A stretch of 64,000 nucleotides of DNA. Origin: Rhipicephalus microplus. Its lineage: Eukaryota; Arthropoda; Arachnida; Ixodida; Ixodidae. Positions 33,101 to 46,434 of this stretch are shown piece after piece (within the stretch, counting starts at the first letter, position 1; each line of letters begins with the position of its first letter). The position numbers were made by a program, and so were the translations under genes. Location of the stretch: NCBI RefSeq assembly GCF_043290135.1, contig NC_134703.1, forward strand, positions 107,456,005 through 107,520,004. Direction: 5' to 3'. The notes below the pieces were generated by a model, which worked only from the letters and a program-made list of their open reading frames with translations, was not told the origin of the DNA and ran no database searches.

Positions 33101-36100
33101 AGGGTTGCGCGTGAGGCTTAAGAGAAAAACGAGTCACCTGTTTTTGCGACATGGGAGAGAAGGACAGGAAGGCGAAAGCATGGCCATGTTCAAATAAGAC
33201 AAATGAGCCTCAGCTAGCGAAACCTGCGTTTAGCATTGGACAAATCCCCTGAACAATTCATGCGAGCACTTCTGTCTTTGAATATGTTTTCAAAAGGTGT
33301 GTAGACTGGTAAAATACGCACTATATACGCGTCTTAAAGCACTGCACGCCCACCCTGCGTGGCAGCACACTTGATGGCAGCAGAAGCTGCAGCTGCTATG
33401 ATCTTGAACGATTATTGAGCCGTTCGTAATAGGTAGGAAGCCTTACACCACTTACCAATTGATTTGGTGTTACGCCTGCTGCGCTTTTACGCTTCTGCCG
33501 CGCAATGTTGGATGAGTTCACGCCACTTGTCACCCGACGCGATGACTGTTGAGGGCATTTCGCCAAAGCATTTCAAGCACTCTCGCGGCTGTACGGTGTA
33601 ACACGTGACTGCCACGCAGAATTCCTCCTGCGATTCAGACTCGAACCCTGTTCCTCGCTCGGAGCAGCACCAACGGTTTTGACTTATTTATTTATTTATG
33701 TAATATGCAGCGCGTATCTTTGCCCGTTTTCACGCAAAGTCATCGCCGAGGTCACCGCTGCCATAGACACCAAGGGACTGGCTTGAGAAAACGATCCACA
33801 TGCACACGAGCTACTATCGAACACCCGCTCTCCCACACGCGCTTTGTTTAAATCGGTGTTTTCTACTTTACCACATCATTCAGAAAGCACACCGCGTGTT
33901 CTATACATAATAGTTACCAACGTCATAGAAACAAGACAGAACGCCAAGCTTCCATCGCGGCATGAGGTGCGTTAGGTTCAACCCTATCAAGTTTTATTAA
34001 GGCGAATAATGCACGCAATTGTCAGATTGCCCATTGCACCATTCTGAGCGACGTCCTCTGACGTGCCTGTAGCTCCTCTGTAAATACAGGGGTGACAGGA
34101 CCCGCAATCTTCGACGCGGATGATCCCGCCTCTTCAGTGATAGTGTGAACACGAAGACGTGGCATGCCTATAGTTGCGTGCAGGATAATGTTCGGCAGAT
34201 TGGATACCCGGCCTCTCGCTCGTAGGAAAGCAAACGAATACAAAATTCAAGCAAATTCCAAGTCAAGCTGCAGCGCCATATCTGGCCCTCTCTGCTATTT
34301 ATATGTGAGAATGTAAAGTACGCTTAGTACCGGTAGAATCGTTTTAACGATACCATATCGAGGGATGTGATGTTTGCGTGGAAAGAGCTTGGTGTGCGCG
34401 CTCATCGAAATTAATTCTGAACAGCCGTGTATCGGTTTCCATGGCAGTGGCTATCATATATCACGATTAGACATATATTAGAAAGAAAAAAATGAAGGAA
34501 CAGTAAGAAATGTATGTGACCATCGACGATCGCTTCACAATTAGCGTCATGCAGAAGAGACCATGAGAGCTAGTGGTTGTTAATTACCACACCAACTTAT
34601 TTTTCACAAGAGCCCCCCCTGTGTTATCATGTTAATTCGATGCATTTGACGAAATTTAGCCCTGCTCATGAGCTGGAGCATGGGAAGGAAGCAGGAAACC
34701 TAAAAAGAATAACAAAATGGCAGCGCCCTACGCAGTGAAGTAGACAAATGATAACCGTAGATTAGTATATCGATCCGTTTGAGAACTACAAGGTTAGCTA
34801 TAGAAAGAAGGGTGAGCTGTCGAAATTGAAATTAAGTTTTAGCAATGAATTCAGCAAATTTACACACAGAGGCGCGTCACTATGTAAAGCTTCCGAGCCT
34901 CCTCGGAATAGTTTCGTCCATTGCTTTTACTTTTCAAAGCTGCACATTACTCGAGTACACCACAGCGCTTCTTGAACCGACGCTGTTGTCACTTGGTCAC
35001 GTGGTGCAGCGAAATCTCTAAAGCATATATATCTACACTAGCAACCATACAAGCTAGCGGCGACCAACTGTGCATTCAAACCTCCGCAGTTCTGAGATAA
35101 CAAATATGCCAGTTTAGCGAATTCCGAGTCACTGATTAAATTCACAAATTGTTCAGCGACGGGGGCCGCCATCCGTTCTTTGCGATAATTGCCACTTTTC
35201 GCCTCCTCGCAAACCGGTGGCGGCACACACACCGCGACTTGGCGGTGTGCACACAAACGTGACAAAACAAGAAAAGCTCTGCCAAACGAATCTATAGGGA
35301 GCTGGGATGTATTGAAGGAAACACTGACGCTTGCCAGCGCTGCACGCAATTTGTGCCAGCATATAGCGCGACTGATGGGCTAGGCGCGGCATTCTTTGCA
35401 GAGGTGGGAGCGCACACAGTGGGATTAATGAGACCAAACGCTATGGAGTGGGAGAAGGAAGCGTTTGAAGAGATGGACAGTGCTCAGGATCCGCAACGCA
35501 GTGCCTGACGACCCCATCGTCTTTGCTGTCCTGTGTACTTTCTTCTGAACTGCTTCTGCGCTCAGGCCCCTTCGCGAGACCCCACAGGTTGGCCGTCCCA
35601 GTTTCCTTCTTCCCTGATATATTTTTTTTATTTTAACCCGAAGCTCGTGTGTTCCTTATCCATACGAGCGAGCGGTTTGAATGTGACGAGAACTCGGTTG
35701 ACTTCGACGTGAAGCTGAACGATCCAGTGAGACCGGACCGCCTGGAAAGGCAGCTATTGCGGTGGAACAAAATGCACGTAATTCCCGGGTGACCTCAACC
35801 CGGTGCGGCAGTCTCGCACGTGATTTTCCGAATAGAACTTTTTCCGTCCGTCCGTTCGATGCACGAATAAGGGCCGTCAGTGCTTGCGTGCAAATGTTCT
35901 CACGCGATCGGTTCAAAGGGGACGGCGCGACACCAACAATCGCTATCTGCGGATAGGAAGGACGCGACGTTGCAGGATCTCGACGCACACTCGGGTGTTA
36001 TAGGGATAATGGATTACCTCCTCGTCGTAGAAATGACGATGTCCGCATCATTCATTTGAGTGTGTAGCTTATATCGGAACAGAGTTGACGTCTGCTGAAC

Positions 36101-36885
36101 AGAAGCGACGAACAAGAAGAGCGGCAACAATAGATCGTGCGCGGTAAAGCAGGTCACAACCGTCACATACACATCGCTATAAAATAAGGCATCTCAAAGA
36201 GCTTTTTTTCTTCTCCCCCTGTTCTTTTTTGAAGCTTTGACCACAGCACTTTCAGGTGCCTTGTGGGTAGCTTCTAGGTGCTAACTTTACATACGTAGGA
36301 AAGGACCACACAAAAAGACATCTCGCACTACACATGAGCGGTGTTTGCCTCAGCCCAGATTTTTCAGCGCCTGGCGTTGATTCCTGTTATGCCACAATCG
36401 AAAAGCGAGAGCGACGACCAAAGAAAAGACACGATCATTCCGTGACGGAGTTTCTTTCCTCGCTGCGTTCTCTCCTGTTGGGACACATGTATACCACAAC
36501 AACAAGGCTGCGGCCCATCGGACGCGGGGTAATCGGAAGCGGAAAGAAGCCACTCAATGTCCCGCAAGGGCGGATGGCGATAATGTTTCCTTCCGTTGCG
36601 GTCAAATCTGTGCCGAGGAGATTGAGCAACTTTCAAAGAAAAATAAACAAGAAGCGCGAGCAAAAAAAAAGACAAACGAGTTGCATCGTGTCTCCCATGA
36701 TGTTATACTTCGTCGCGTGCCATTCCGCCCTCCCTGCTCACAGTCTGCTGCCTTCATCTGATATTGTCGTAATTTCTATTTCACTATAGCTCGCACTTCG
36801 ACGTACACGCCTAGCTTGCGTATATCGGTGCAGCACAATGAAAAATAGAGAGAATAAACGCCTATTGACATGTAGCCTGTTTATT
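29682..36885. other. Long unassigned stretch
   Basis: About 7.2 kb in which I recognise no gene, RNA or dispersed repeat. It includes an (AAAT)n microsatellite at 30127-30164, a short TTTA run at 33683-33697 and scattered homopolymers. Frames of up to about 166 codons overlap on both strands in the GC-richer parts and show no domain. Old, unrecognisable repeats or intron are most likely. Confidence 0.5.
30127..30164. repeat. (AAAT)n microsatellite
   Basis: Nine to ten ATAA units in tandem. Confidence 0.95.
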
Positions 36886-36891
36886 TATGGT

Positions 36892-37200
36892 TCATGTGGA
36901 TGCGGGTCTCTCTTCCAGGATTCCACTGGCTACAGCGGCAAGCCGGGCCTGGTCAGGGACCGTCAGTTCGCTTTTCATTTCCACATCCACGAGCCGCGGC
37001 TCCCACGACCAGCTCAGAGGAGTGTTGTTCAAGAGAAGAGGAAGGGCAGTCTGTAGACGCAGTGTACACTGATATGTAACAAGCTGTAATGTCTGTGCTC
37101 CTTCGCACCACGGACATTTGTTGCTGCGTGTGTGAGGGTACATTTTGTGTAACCTGTGTATAAGTGGCACAGAACAAAGAACTACAGTCCCATGGCAAAG
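36892..37200 (-). pseudogene. LINE C-terminal remnant
   Basis: The minus strand encodes IHRLHKMYPHTRSNKCPWCE followed by a degenerate continuation ending about 36895 (ILEERPAST). The CPWC pair with a following Cys, and the preceding HRLHKMYP motif, match the region after RNase H in I-type LINEs of ticks. The usual His of the zinc motif is not seen (LQLVTYQC). No reverse transcriptase lies upstream, so this is a 5'-truncated scrap. Family assignment is by pattern recall, not alignment. Confidence 0.55.
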
Positions 37201-37309
37201 ACTGCCCAAGCAGGACAGTCCGTTCCTTCTGTCCTTGCCAATGAAGGACTGTAGTCCTGTACCAGTATTTGAAAAAAAAAATGCGTTGACAGGGGTCGTG
37301 TGCTGTGCC

Positions 37310-37960
37310 AACGTTTCAACTAATGGACTTAATCGTCAAGGTTGTCTAGTCTTCGGCTCAAGCACACAACTTTGGATTATGGGTTTTCATCACAAGCTTT
37401 CCATCTTCCACCTCCTGCCGTTTTTTAAACGCTCCATATTGTGTCATCTCAAGACTGAATCGACGATTTTATTTGCGTCGATTGCGTGCAAACAATTCAA
37501 CATGTCTTTCCAGGCTCATAGTGACAATACAAGTGCGTACCCGCTAATATGCATGCAAGCTTTTCCTATGTGGTACGAGAATACAGATTCAATTCTGCCT
37601 TCACGATTTTGTATACGTCATCACGGCACCTATTAACGTTGTGAACGGGTCACTATACGACAGCAACGGGGGAGAGCGGATGCTGGGGCTTCAGCCCGCC
37701 CCCGCATGCGGCTCAGTCTTGCACGGCCGACGGGAATTGTTCAATTCCTGCGCGCGTAGTCCAAAGCGGAAGAGCCCCACGGGGCCCGGCAGCAACACGT
37801 CGCCATGGCCTTCTAGGACAGGTGGGAAAGCAGCAAAAATATTGATAAGTGCACCAAACACTGCCGTGAGGTTTTAGTTCTTTTTTCCGGAACACTCGAA
37901 GCAGCTGGTACGAGCCCGGGTGAACGAAGTGAAGGAGCGGATGCCGTCTACAAAGCACGA
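37310..37960. other. Unassigned non-coding DNA
   Basis: No recognised feature. One chance frame of 163 codons crosses the left part without motifs. Confidence 0.55.
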
Positions 37961-37967
37961 AGGCGTA

Positions 37968-38309
37968 CGTGCGTGCGTGCGTGCGTGCGTGCGTGCGTGT
38001 ATGTATGTATGTATGTATGTATGTATGTATGTATGTATGTATGTATGTATGTATGTATGTATGTATGTATGTATGTATGTATGTATGTATGTATGTATGT
38101 ATGTATGTATGTATGTGTGTGTATGTATGTATGTATGTATGTAGGTATGTATGTATGTATGTGTGTATGTATGTATGTATGTATGTATGTATGTATGTAT
38201 GTATGTATGTATGTATGTATGTATGTATGTATGTATGTATGTATGTATGTATGTATGTATGTATGTATGTATGTATGTATGTATGTATGTATGTATGAAT
38301 GTGTGTGTG

Positions 38310-38360
<51 letters not shown>
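37968..38360. repeat. (GTGC)n, (GTAT)n, (GT)n compound microsatellite, about 390 bp
   Basis: A GTGC block (to 37998) passes into about 300 bp of GTAT units with rare variants (GTGT, GTAG, GAAT) and then into GT units. It is the longest simple repeat in the window, and the reading frames across it are repeat artefacts. Confidence 0.97.
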
Positions 38361-38361
<1 letters not shown>

Positions 38362-38722
38362 GCTACGAATGCGACGGAGACATGGCTCGGCTCATATACG
38401 CCATAATTTTATTCCATCCATGCACACTTCATTATCCTTCACTTCTACCAGCCATCCCTGCATACCTTCTTACGTCATATATACAAATGTGCGACTGATA
38501 TGCTAATGAAGTGGTACTGACACGAGGTGATTACATTCTCTCTCATATGACTTTACACCGCATGAGTGGAATTTTTTTTTCACCTTTCCAGCCTTTTTCG
38601 TCATTAAGTCCTGAGCATAGTAAGATATATGTTTTTTAAGAACCTCCCCAAATTTCACCACACGAGATGAGACATACGAATGGAGCCTCCAACAATTCAC
38701 CTATAGCACTAACATAAAGCGC

Positions 38723-38857
38723 AACATAGACAGATATGTGGGGTTTAACATCCCAAAACCATTATATGATTATGAGAGACGCTGTAGTGGAGGGCTCCGG
38801 AAAATTTTGACCACCTGGGCTTAACATTCATCCAAATCTGAGCACATGGGCCTACAG
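38723..38857 (-). mobile_element. 5'-truncated Ruka-like SINE
   Basis: The 3' half of the family lies on the minus strand. The plus strand shows the inverse of GGGACGTTAAACCCCACA near 38740 and of TTTCCGGAGCCC near 38795, ending in the CAGATTTGGATG region. A 12-bp duplication AACATAAAGCGC flanks it (38711-38722 and 38858-38869). The tRNA head is absent. Confidence 0.88.
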
Positions 38858-38869
38858 AACATAAAGCGC

Positions 38870-39980
38870 CACGATAGAAGGAATATGCACATAGACAATA
38901 TCATGCTCGAAATGAGCAATAAAGCTTTACGATTCCACGTCGCTATTCGTTGACGTTTTAGTTTGATCACGAAAGATAATATTTGTCCGAACAAGTACAT
39001 CAGTAGCGGTTTCAACAGACACACCACACAAGCAGCAATGTGCTTGTCGAGCTCAGAGTCCTTGTATATATGTCGAGACAACAAAAGACTCAACACATGG
39101 CAACGAAATACACGAGCAAAGCTATACCAATGTAGCGTCCTTTCGAGAAAGTGAAACAAAAGAAGTACACTAAACGAGAGTTAGATCGCTTCGTTAAGCA
39201 GCCGTGGCTCATTGAAAGCGGTGAAGCAATGCTCTCTAATTGATTCGCCCTCGCCCGCAGGACAACGGGGGCAGCATCTATCTTCATTACCGCTTTAACG
39301 ATTTTAAAACAGTCACGCGTCGGGTGCTTACCATCCCGCACTTCGTATTCTACATCTTAAAAGCCGTCATGCGTGCGGCAACAATGAAAGCTGATGAAAT
39401 CAGCAATTATTTATTGACGGGAGCTACTTCGCGGGAGCTACAGAGTCACTTCAGGCTTATACATGTATTGCGTGCATGGACAAAATGTTAGCCTTATTGC
39501 AGCTTCTCAGCCCACATTCTCAGAAATAAAAAAAAAGTGATTTGGGTCTCTTTTTTTTCAAAGTTCTGGCTCGAAACGTATATGGCCCACTTTAAAGAGG
39601 CACGTCAACTCGCTTTGGCAGTCTTCATACTCTTCTGGGAGTCGTGTGACCTTCAATAGAGTTATTGTGCCCCTTAGAAAAGAGTCGTACACGTGGCAAG
39701 TTAGGACTACCCGGAAGGCGTCAGGCATACTCCCTTTTTTATTCTTTTTTTCGTGCGGAGAGAAAGTTCAGTACCGCAAAGCATAGGCATGCCGCAAACG
39801 GAAGTGTACTGCACACTTTCGTTTGCGAATTACCTATACCACACGGGGGGGGGGGGGGGGGCGTCTATTCGATTACCTAAAAGGGAGGGGAGAGGAAAAG
39901 CCTGCGCCATACATTGACTTTATAGCGGGGCGGTGTATGGCGTATATAAATGACTTGCCGTTAGCACACCCGACGACGCA
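38870..39980. other. Unassigned DNA with a poly(G) tract
   Basis: No gene recognised. Seventeen G stand at 39845-39861. An open stretch 39260-39491 preceded by a pyrimidine-rich CAG and followed by AATAAA is discussed as a weak exon candidate. Confidence 0.5.
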
Positions 39981-39984
39981 CACT

Positions 39985-40110
39985 CCGTGGCGTAGTGGTG
40001 AGCGCCGCGCTCTGGGAAGCGAGACGCCGCTGGTTCGATTTTGCACCAAAAAGGCTGGCATACTGTTTTTTTTCCATCTGCATTGTATTTTTCAACGTCA
40101 CTTCCGTGAC
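39985..40110 (+). mobile_element. tRNA-derived SINE of another family
   Basis: A tRNA-like head has A box TGGCGTAGTGG (fits TRGYNNANNNG), a plausible anticodon arm around 40005-40020 and a B-box-like GGTTCGATTTT. It is followed by a T-run and CTGCATTGTATTTTTC, resembling the piece at 12766-12860. The lack of a mature 3' acceptor match argues against a true tRNA gene. Confidence 0.5.
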
Positions 40111-40172
40111 AGAAGTACGTCAGCAGAGTCGTGGTGGACCCGGGCGTGCCGTGGCGATCAGCTGCCGTGGCG

Positions 40173-40213
40173 TGGCGATCATCTGGGTACCAAGGGCACC
40201 CAGCTGATCGCCA
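40173..40213. repeat. Near-perfect hairpin
   Basis: TGGCGATCATCTGGGT (40173-40188) pairs with ACCCAGCTGATCGCCA (40198-40213) with one mismatch around a nine-base loop. A related half, TGGCGATCAGCTGCC, lies just upstream at 40152-40166. Confidence 0.8.
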
Positions 40214-40439
40214 TTGCTAAAGTTCATACTGATTCTATCCTCCCTGCCTTTCATAGGATCTTTATATATATATATCTCTCTCTCCTACTGCTCTCTTTAC
40301 CGAAGCGTGGATGACACCATCGTTGGAGGTAAACCTGTAGGGTATCCTGAATATAATATTGCTAGGGAGATTCGCAAACTAGCTGCGCCACGTGTGCGCC
40401 CCTTTTTTGCTACGCTTTATCGACTTCTTGCTTGCCGCG

Positions 40440-41080
40440 GTAGTTGAGATACGCGTCATTTACAGCGATTTACATCAGGTTGTTCGCTCCATCAGACGTA
40501 GCGACGCAGCGCTGGCGAAGCGTAGGGGGAGGGGCATTCGCTTGCTCAACTAGGCGGTGGCGCCATCTCTGGCGCGGCCTCGCAGTCAGTCACCAGCTTC
40601 TAAAATGTTTTCGATAATTTATATATATTTTTTGCGATTACTTCTTCGTTATGTTTGTCACTCACATTATGTTAGGTTTTGCTCGTTGACATTAATTAGC
40701 TTTTGAGCATTGATGGCCTTGTTATGGCATGTTTTGAGCGCTTTACTGTCAGCGTGATCACGCCTCGTTAGATGCAAAAATGAACGACAAGCCGGGCATT
40801 CTCAAGAGTCCCACACTTAGAAGCGACCAAAGTACAAGGTAAACTGACAATTTTTTAAGATGTTGTAAATACCCGTAATCTAAAACACCGATATAGCAAT
40901 GATGATAATGGTGGTGATGATTAGGCACTTACGTAATTCACTTGTGTTTGACAAAACAAAAGTGGCCTGTGTGACGGACGTTTATTCTTCTTATGGCGCA
41001 CAACTTGGGACATGAGCTGGCACTCGGGTGCTGCTGAAGAGGGGAAAGAAGTAGTTCGAAGAATAGCGCACAGGTGTGAT
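40440..41080. other. Unassigned non-coding DNA
   Basis: No recognised gene or repeat family. Confidence 0.55.
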
Positions 41081-41084
41081 TAAA

Positions 41085-41424
41085 CCACTCCGTGTTTTAA
41101 TAAACCTCGCTTTTCAGAGTGCTGCACGTATGTTTCTAGGGCGATGGCGGGTAGGATAGAGCTCGAAGAAGCTTTGGTAAAAGATTTGTCCTATTCACTC
41201 AAAGAAGGCACTCTATAATCAAGGCGTTGTATACGTTCAAGCGATGTCAGTGCCGTACAAGGTATGCATTCGCGAAGCAGGCTAAGAATATATATTGAAA
41301 TAACGCACACGGTTATCGAAGAAGGATTGGTGCCCATTAAAGTGAAAAGTACAGCAAGCAGTTTTGCGCTTTCACGCTTTCTGTTTAAGAAGGTTTCACA
41401 AGAAACACCATGCGCCGTCAGCAA
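41085..41424 (-). pseudogene. Probable LINE coding remnant
   Basis: On the minus strand one frame (41424 to 41191) reads ...NRKRESAKLLAVLFTLMGTN... and then IPCTALTSLERIQRLDYRVP. After a stop and frame change, the stretch PAIALETYVQHSEKRGLLKH continues from about 41150 to 41090. Two protein-like segments in consistent order on the same strand look like a broken LINE C-terminal or inter-domain region. I cannot assign a clade, and no catalytic motif is present. Confidence 0.4.
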
Positions 41425-41430
41425 CTATAG

Positions 41431-43020
41431 GGGCGATTTCGGTGTATCCTCTCAAGGACGTACCACACACACACACACCCTTAGTCTCTTTTTAACGGGG
41501 CTCGCATAGTTAAGGGAAACGACGACCTCGTTAGCGTGGCCCAACTAATTACCGAGCGAATAATTGGAGTCAGGTTGCCTTCATTTGGTATTTTTTTCTC
41601 TATTTTTGGCGACGAGAAGGAGTTAAATTCAGATGAAGGTGTATACTCGCGTAACGACCACTTCTTGTGCGGGTCACGTAACTTGCCACGCTTCTTCAGA
41701 CCCTCTCTTTAAGGCAGCTTTTAGAACGCTGATGAATAGCGCCGAAAGAGCGCGAGTTCTCGTGGAACGTCGACGTACGGAACATGGGGGCAGCTCATGT
41801 GAACTGCAAACAAAAGCTCCGCCGAGATGAAAGCACGCTAGAAATCTCGAGAGCGCGGGAGGCTCGTTAACGCATCGCCGACGCTCACGAGTCCCTGAGA
41901 ACAGAACACGGCGCGCTAAACGAACGGCGGAATGCCGCGGAGACGACGAAGGATGCAACCGGCGAACATTCTTCCAGCGTGACGCACCGAAGTTCTGCAT
42001 TTGTAACGATGCGGCGTCTTCGAGCATCATACATACATACAACGAACTACCGCAACACCCGTGTAATCAAAACGCGCACCAAAGTATTCGTTCAAGTGGG
42101 CTTCACCGCACTGCAGAAAATCACGTGGAAAAGCAGCTCGGAACAATATGATGATAAAACAGCGCTGCTGCGTAATTTGTAACAGAACTCGTGTGTAGAA
42201 GCACGGCCACTGGGTGCAAGAAAAAGTATATGCCGCGTTGGATCGTGCGTGAGTTGCCTGATAATTTCGAGCCTGATAGCGTATTAGTGAGTAATGTGGC
42301 GGGTTTGTTTTCGACTATGAATCCCAGCGCATAGAAATAAATTACTTAACAGGTATATTATTACGCATCGCTTCCAAATTGACAACAAATCCCCTGTACT
42401 GAAAAGAACCAAGGTTCGAATTAATTCCTCAGCTTTGAGTTAGCGGGTGCATTTAAGGTCAAGTTCAATTATTGATACTTATGAGATTGAACGAAACCTC
42501 TTCCTCGCAACAGTTTACGAACAATGGAGTGTGAATAAAAGATAATTAACTGATACTATGTTACACAGATTTCATTGGCGAAGCCTTTGTTTACGAGCAC
42601 TGAATTTCGAGACCGTTCAAGTATCCCGAGCTTGTACGGCCGATTTGCAGGCGGCACTGAACTAAGGCCCAATTTGAAAAGCTATGGTTTCCGATACCTT
42701 TTTTGTGCATCTCATCTCTTTTATTTGCATTGTAATTTACTTTCCATTACTTTCGACGAAAAGCTGATCGTTCGCCCATGCGTTCGATTCACCTGCCAGC
42801 GACGCCTACTATATAGGCAAGCACAATCCTCATGCTTTAATTGTTCAAAATGTATTGAATCCCTGCACGATCGCCTTTCATATAAACTATTCAGTTTTTT
42901 TTTTCCTATTTTCTATCAGGTCTCAGTGCTTAATTTATGCTCCTACACAATACATTCACTCTACACGATTCTTGTATTCACCTTCGTATATGAACGTTCA
43001 CAATTCTGGTAAACGTTCGT
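41431..43020. other. Unassigned non-coding DNA
   Basis: No recognised gene or repeat family. Chance frames only. Confidence 0.55.
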
Positions 43021-43024
43021 AGTT

Positions 43025-43250
43025 ACGGTCTCAGTGCTCAGCTGCTGAGCCGAAGGTCGCAGATTTGATACCGACCGTGGCAGTCACATTTCGAAGGAGG
43101 CGAAATGCCAAACGCCCGTGTTAATGTGCAACGTCATCAGTGCATGTTAAAGAACCCTTCGTGGTCGACATTTCCGGAGCCTTCTACCATACAGCTTCTC
43201 TCATAACCGTATCGTGGTTGTAGGACGTGAAATCCTTTACAATATCATTA
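43025..43250 (+). mobile_element. Ruka-like SINE, old copy
   Basis: The head keeps CTCAGCTGCTGAGCCGAAGG and a mutated B box (GATTTGATACC). The body keeps GTTAAAGAACCC, CATTTCCGGAGCC and GGACGTGAAATCC. High divergence and no target duplication indicate age. Confidence 0.78.
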
Positions 43251-43254
43251 TAAG

Positions 43255-43975
<721 letters not shown>

Positions 43976-46205
43976 TCGCCTTTCCCGCTCGCTTTTTAAC
44001 TCGATGTGGCATAGCTAGGGCCCTTTAAAGAGACACAGACAGGCAGAGAATATACGTAACGAAAAATAAATGGTGAGAAAAGCTATTCGTGTTCCTGGTT
44101 ACTCACTGTGCATGCGTGCCCGGAAATTGGCGAAGAAGCCTCGCATTAAGCTTGGTGCACGCATGTTTGTGTATGTGTGTGTTTGTTTCGGCGCAAACAC
44201 GGATTACATATGTTTGTGTTACCTTCCGATATATATCTGATTCAGCAATTACTGCGCGTGCGCACTGGCGTAGAGTTGAAGGACAAGCGAGGCAGCCAGG
44301 CGGGAAACGATTCCATATCGCAAGGATCGGCTGAAAAGCGGGGGGCGAGAAACTCCCTCGAGCCGCGAGAATTGGATTACGCGCGCACGGCGGAACCCCA
44401 ATGACGGACACACAATGCAATTCTGCAGTTCCCGTACATTTTACCGACGGCTGCCCACGAAAGGAAAGGTCGAACCATTCCGTCCCTCTCTCTAACAGCA
44501 CCGACATAAGCTTTCATGCATAGTTCACTGGGCACGGATGACTCATCCATTACAGGGCCTATATATTCAAAACTATAGTCCTTTCAAAACTATAGCCAGT
44601 TTTCAACGCATCTTGAAACAACATTTTCACTCTCGATTTCAAGTACTACACGAACCAGTCACAATCTGTAAAGTAATGTTGCTGCTGAAGCGGTATAGTA
44701 TATCCTGGTGGTCGTAGCATTACAGGTGTGGCAGTTTTAATACAGTCTACCTCCAGTTAGTGTCGCCCTTACTGATGAGTACCAGCTGCACACTCGGCTT
44801 TCCACATTAAGCATGTGCCCTTGAGCGGTGAAGGTTACGGTGGCACAGCGCTCTGAAACGTCATTCAGAGCGGCCCTGTGCAGAGCTTCAACAACGTTTT
44901 CGCATGCGCAAATGCCACGACCAGCCGTCGGCCAAGAAGACTGGTATATACTCTGGCAAAATGAACGTTTTCGTGAGGCCTATACCGTATTTGCTCGTGT
45001 AGTATCAGCGGTATACACTGTTGGCTAGTTTTACATGGCAATTTATTGACTACCGTTTACTAGTGTTTCTGCTGAGTTATCTGAACGCAAGTGACGGTAA
45101 TACTATCACACTTTTCAGGCATTTCACCCTAAATCGGCGTTTTTTTTTTTCCCAAAAACACTTGCATAAGTTTTCTCTCTCGAAAATCTATGCCTGCTGT
45201 CCCTCGGGTGCCACGTCCGCACGCTTTGTGCCCTGCAGAAACTGACGTGTGTCCATTTGTCACGTAAGCCATTAGCCAAGACTTGTGGCCGCGTAGCGCT
45301 GCAACTTCACAACGCCAGTCCACGGCGTTTGAAAAGTGGTTCCCACCAGTCCTCAGTCTTGTCACAGAGGGACATCTGAAAAATCCGTGGCCCGCGCGAT
45401 ACGCAAGAAACGGACAATCCTCGCCGGCTCGCGGGTCTCTCCTACAAGCCGGTCGTCTTTAGAGAAAGGCTTCCCGGCATCTCCCACCGATACCGCCGTG
45501 TCTGAAGCTTCACGTCTCGGCTCTTGTTTTTTTTTTCCTCATCCAGGATGCCTCTATTGGTTTTCTTACTTCTTTGTTCGTCCATCCCACCTTCTTTTCG
45601 TTTCTACTGAGTACCCTCACCCTCTTACTCAACGTCTTCATTGCTCCACGCGTCATTTATTTCCGAGCGAGAGTGTATCTAGCTAGCTACCGAAGCACGG
45701 TTACCTTCCTCTCCCAACAAAAAGTTACCGAACGAAATAAGAACTCAACGAAAGAGAAATAATAGAAAATGAGGCAGAGACTGGAGAGGCCCGCCAGTAG
45801 CAGAGGCAGCCTCGATCATATCGAAGTTCTTTCTCATTCCCCCTCCGCGCCCATCTGATATGATTTATGAAGGTGACGAAAACCAGCCGGGCGGAGCAGG
45901 CGGGCGTTTCTCACGATCTTTGCGCAACTGTCACAGACACCTGCGCTTGCGAACGTTGCTGTAGCATCTTCGCTCCCTACTCGCCGACCAGCGGGTTCAA
46001 GGTCCGACGCGTTGGACTTTCGAAGGAAACAGAACAAATGCAAAGCACGCACCGCACGTGTTGACAAATATATGTTCTGGCTAGCGCAGCATATTTTGGG
46101 GAGGTTTTTATATAATTTGATAAATCTGACGTCTGAATTCCGTGCCTACGGTGAAAAGGTGCATATGTGCGCGAGCGTCTGGTTCCTTAAAACTCTCTTT
46201 TGTGG
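43976..46205. other. Unassigned non-coding DNA
   Basis: No recognised gene or repeat family in about 2.2 kb. Confidence 0.55.
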
Positions 46206-46209
46206 TTTA

Positions 46210-46432
46210 GTATAGCTGTGCTGCTTGGTTGCTGGACAGAAGGTCCAGGGATCACACCTGGACGCAGCGGCCACATTTTCCGTGGTGGTAAATTGCTAAA
46301 GACCCGTGTGCTTAGATTTAGACATGCGTTAAAGAGCCTCAGGGTGTAGAAATTTCCGGAACACTACTACGGCGTCTTTTATAATCATATCATAGATTTA
46401 GGACGTCAAAACCTTTACTACATTACGAGTAC
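46210..46432 (+). mobile_element. Ruka-like SINE, old copy
   Basis: Diverged head (GCTTGGTTGCTGGACAGAAGG, B box GGATCACACC). The body landmarks are GACCCGTGTGCTTAGATTTA, GAAATTTCCGGAACAC, CATAATCATA-like and GGACGTCAAAACC. No target duplication seen. Confidence 0.78.
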
Positions 46433-46434
46433 TC

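Noticed and set aside
33640..33665. B-box-like GGTTCGAGTCT on the minus strand
   Set aside because: No A box, no tail and no flanking duplication.
34022..34243. Minus-strand 73-codon frame with a LINE-like look (SNLPNIILHATIGMP)
   Set aside because: The resemblance is too short and lacks any catalytic or Cys/His motif. I could not support a remnant call.
37969..38506. Met-Tyr-Val-Cys repeat proteins of up to 177 codons
   Set aside because: Direct translation of the (GTAT)n and (GT)n microsatellite in all three frames.
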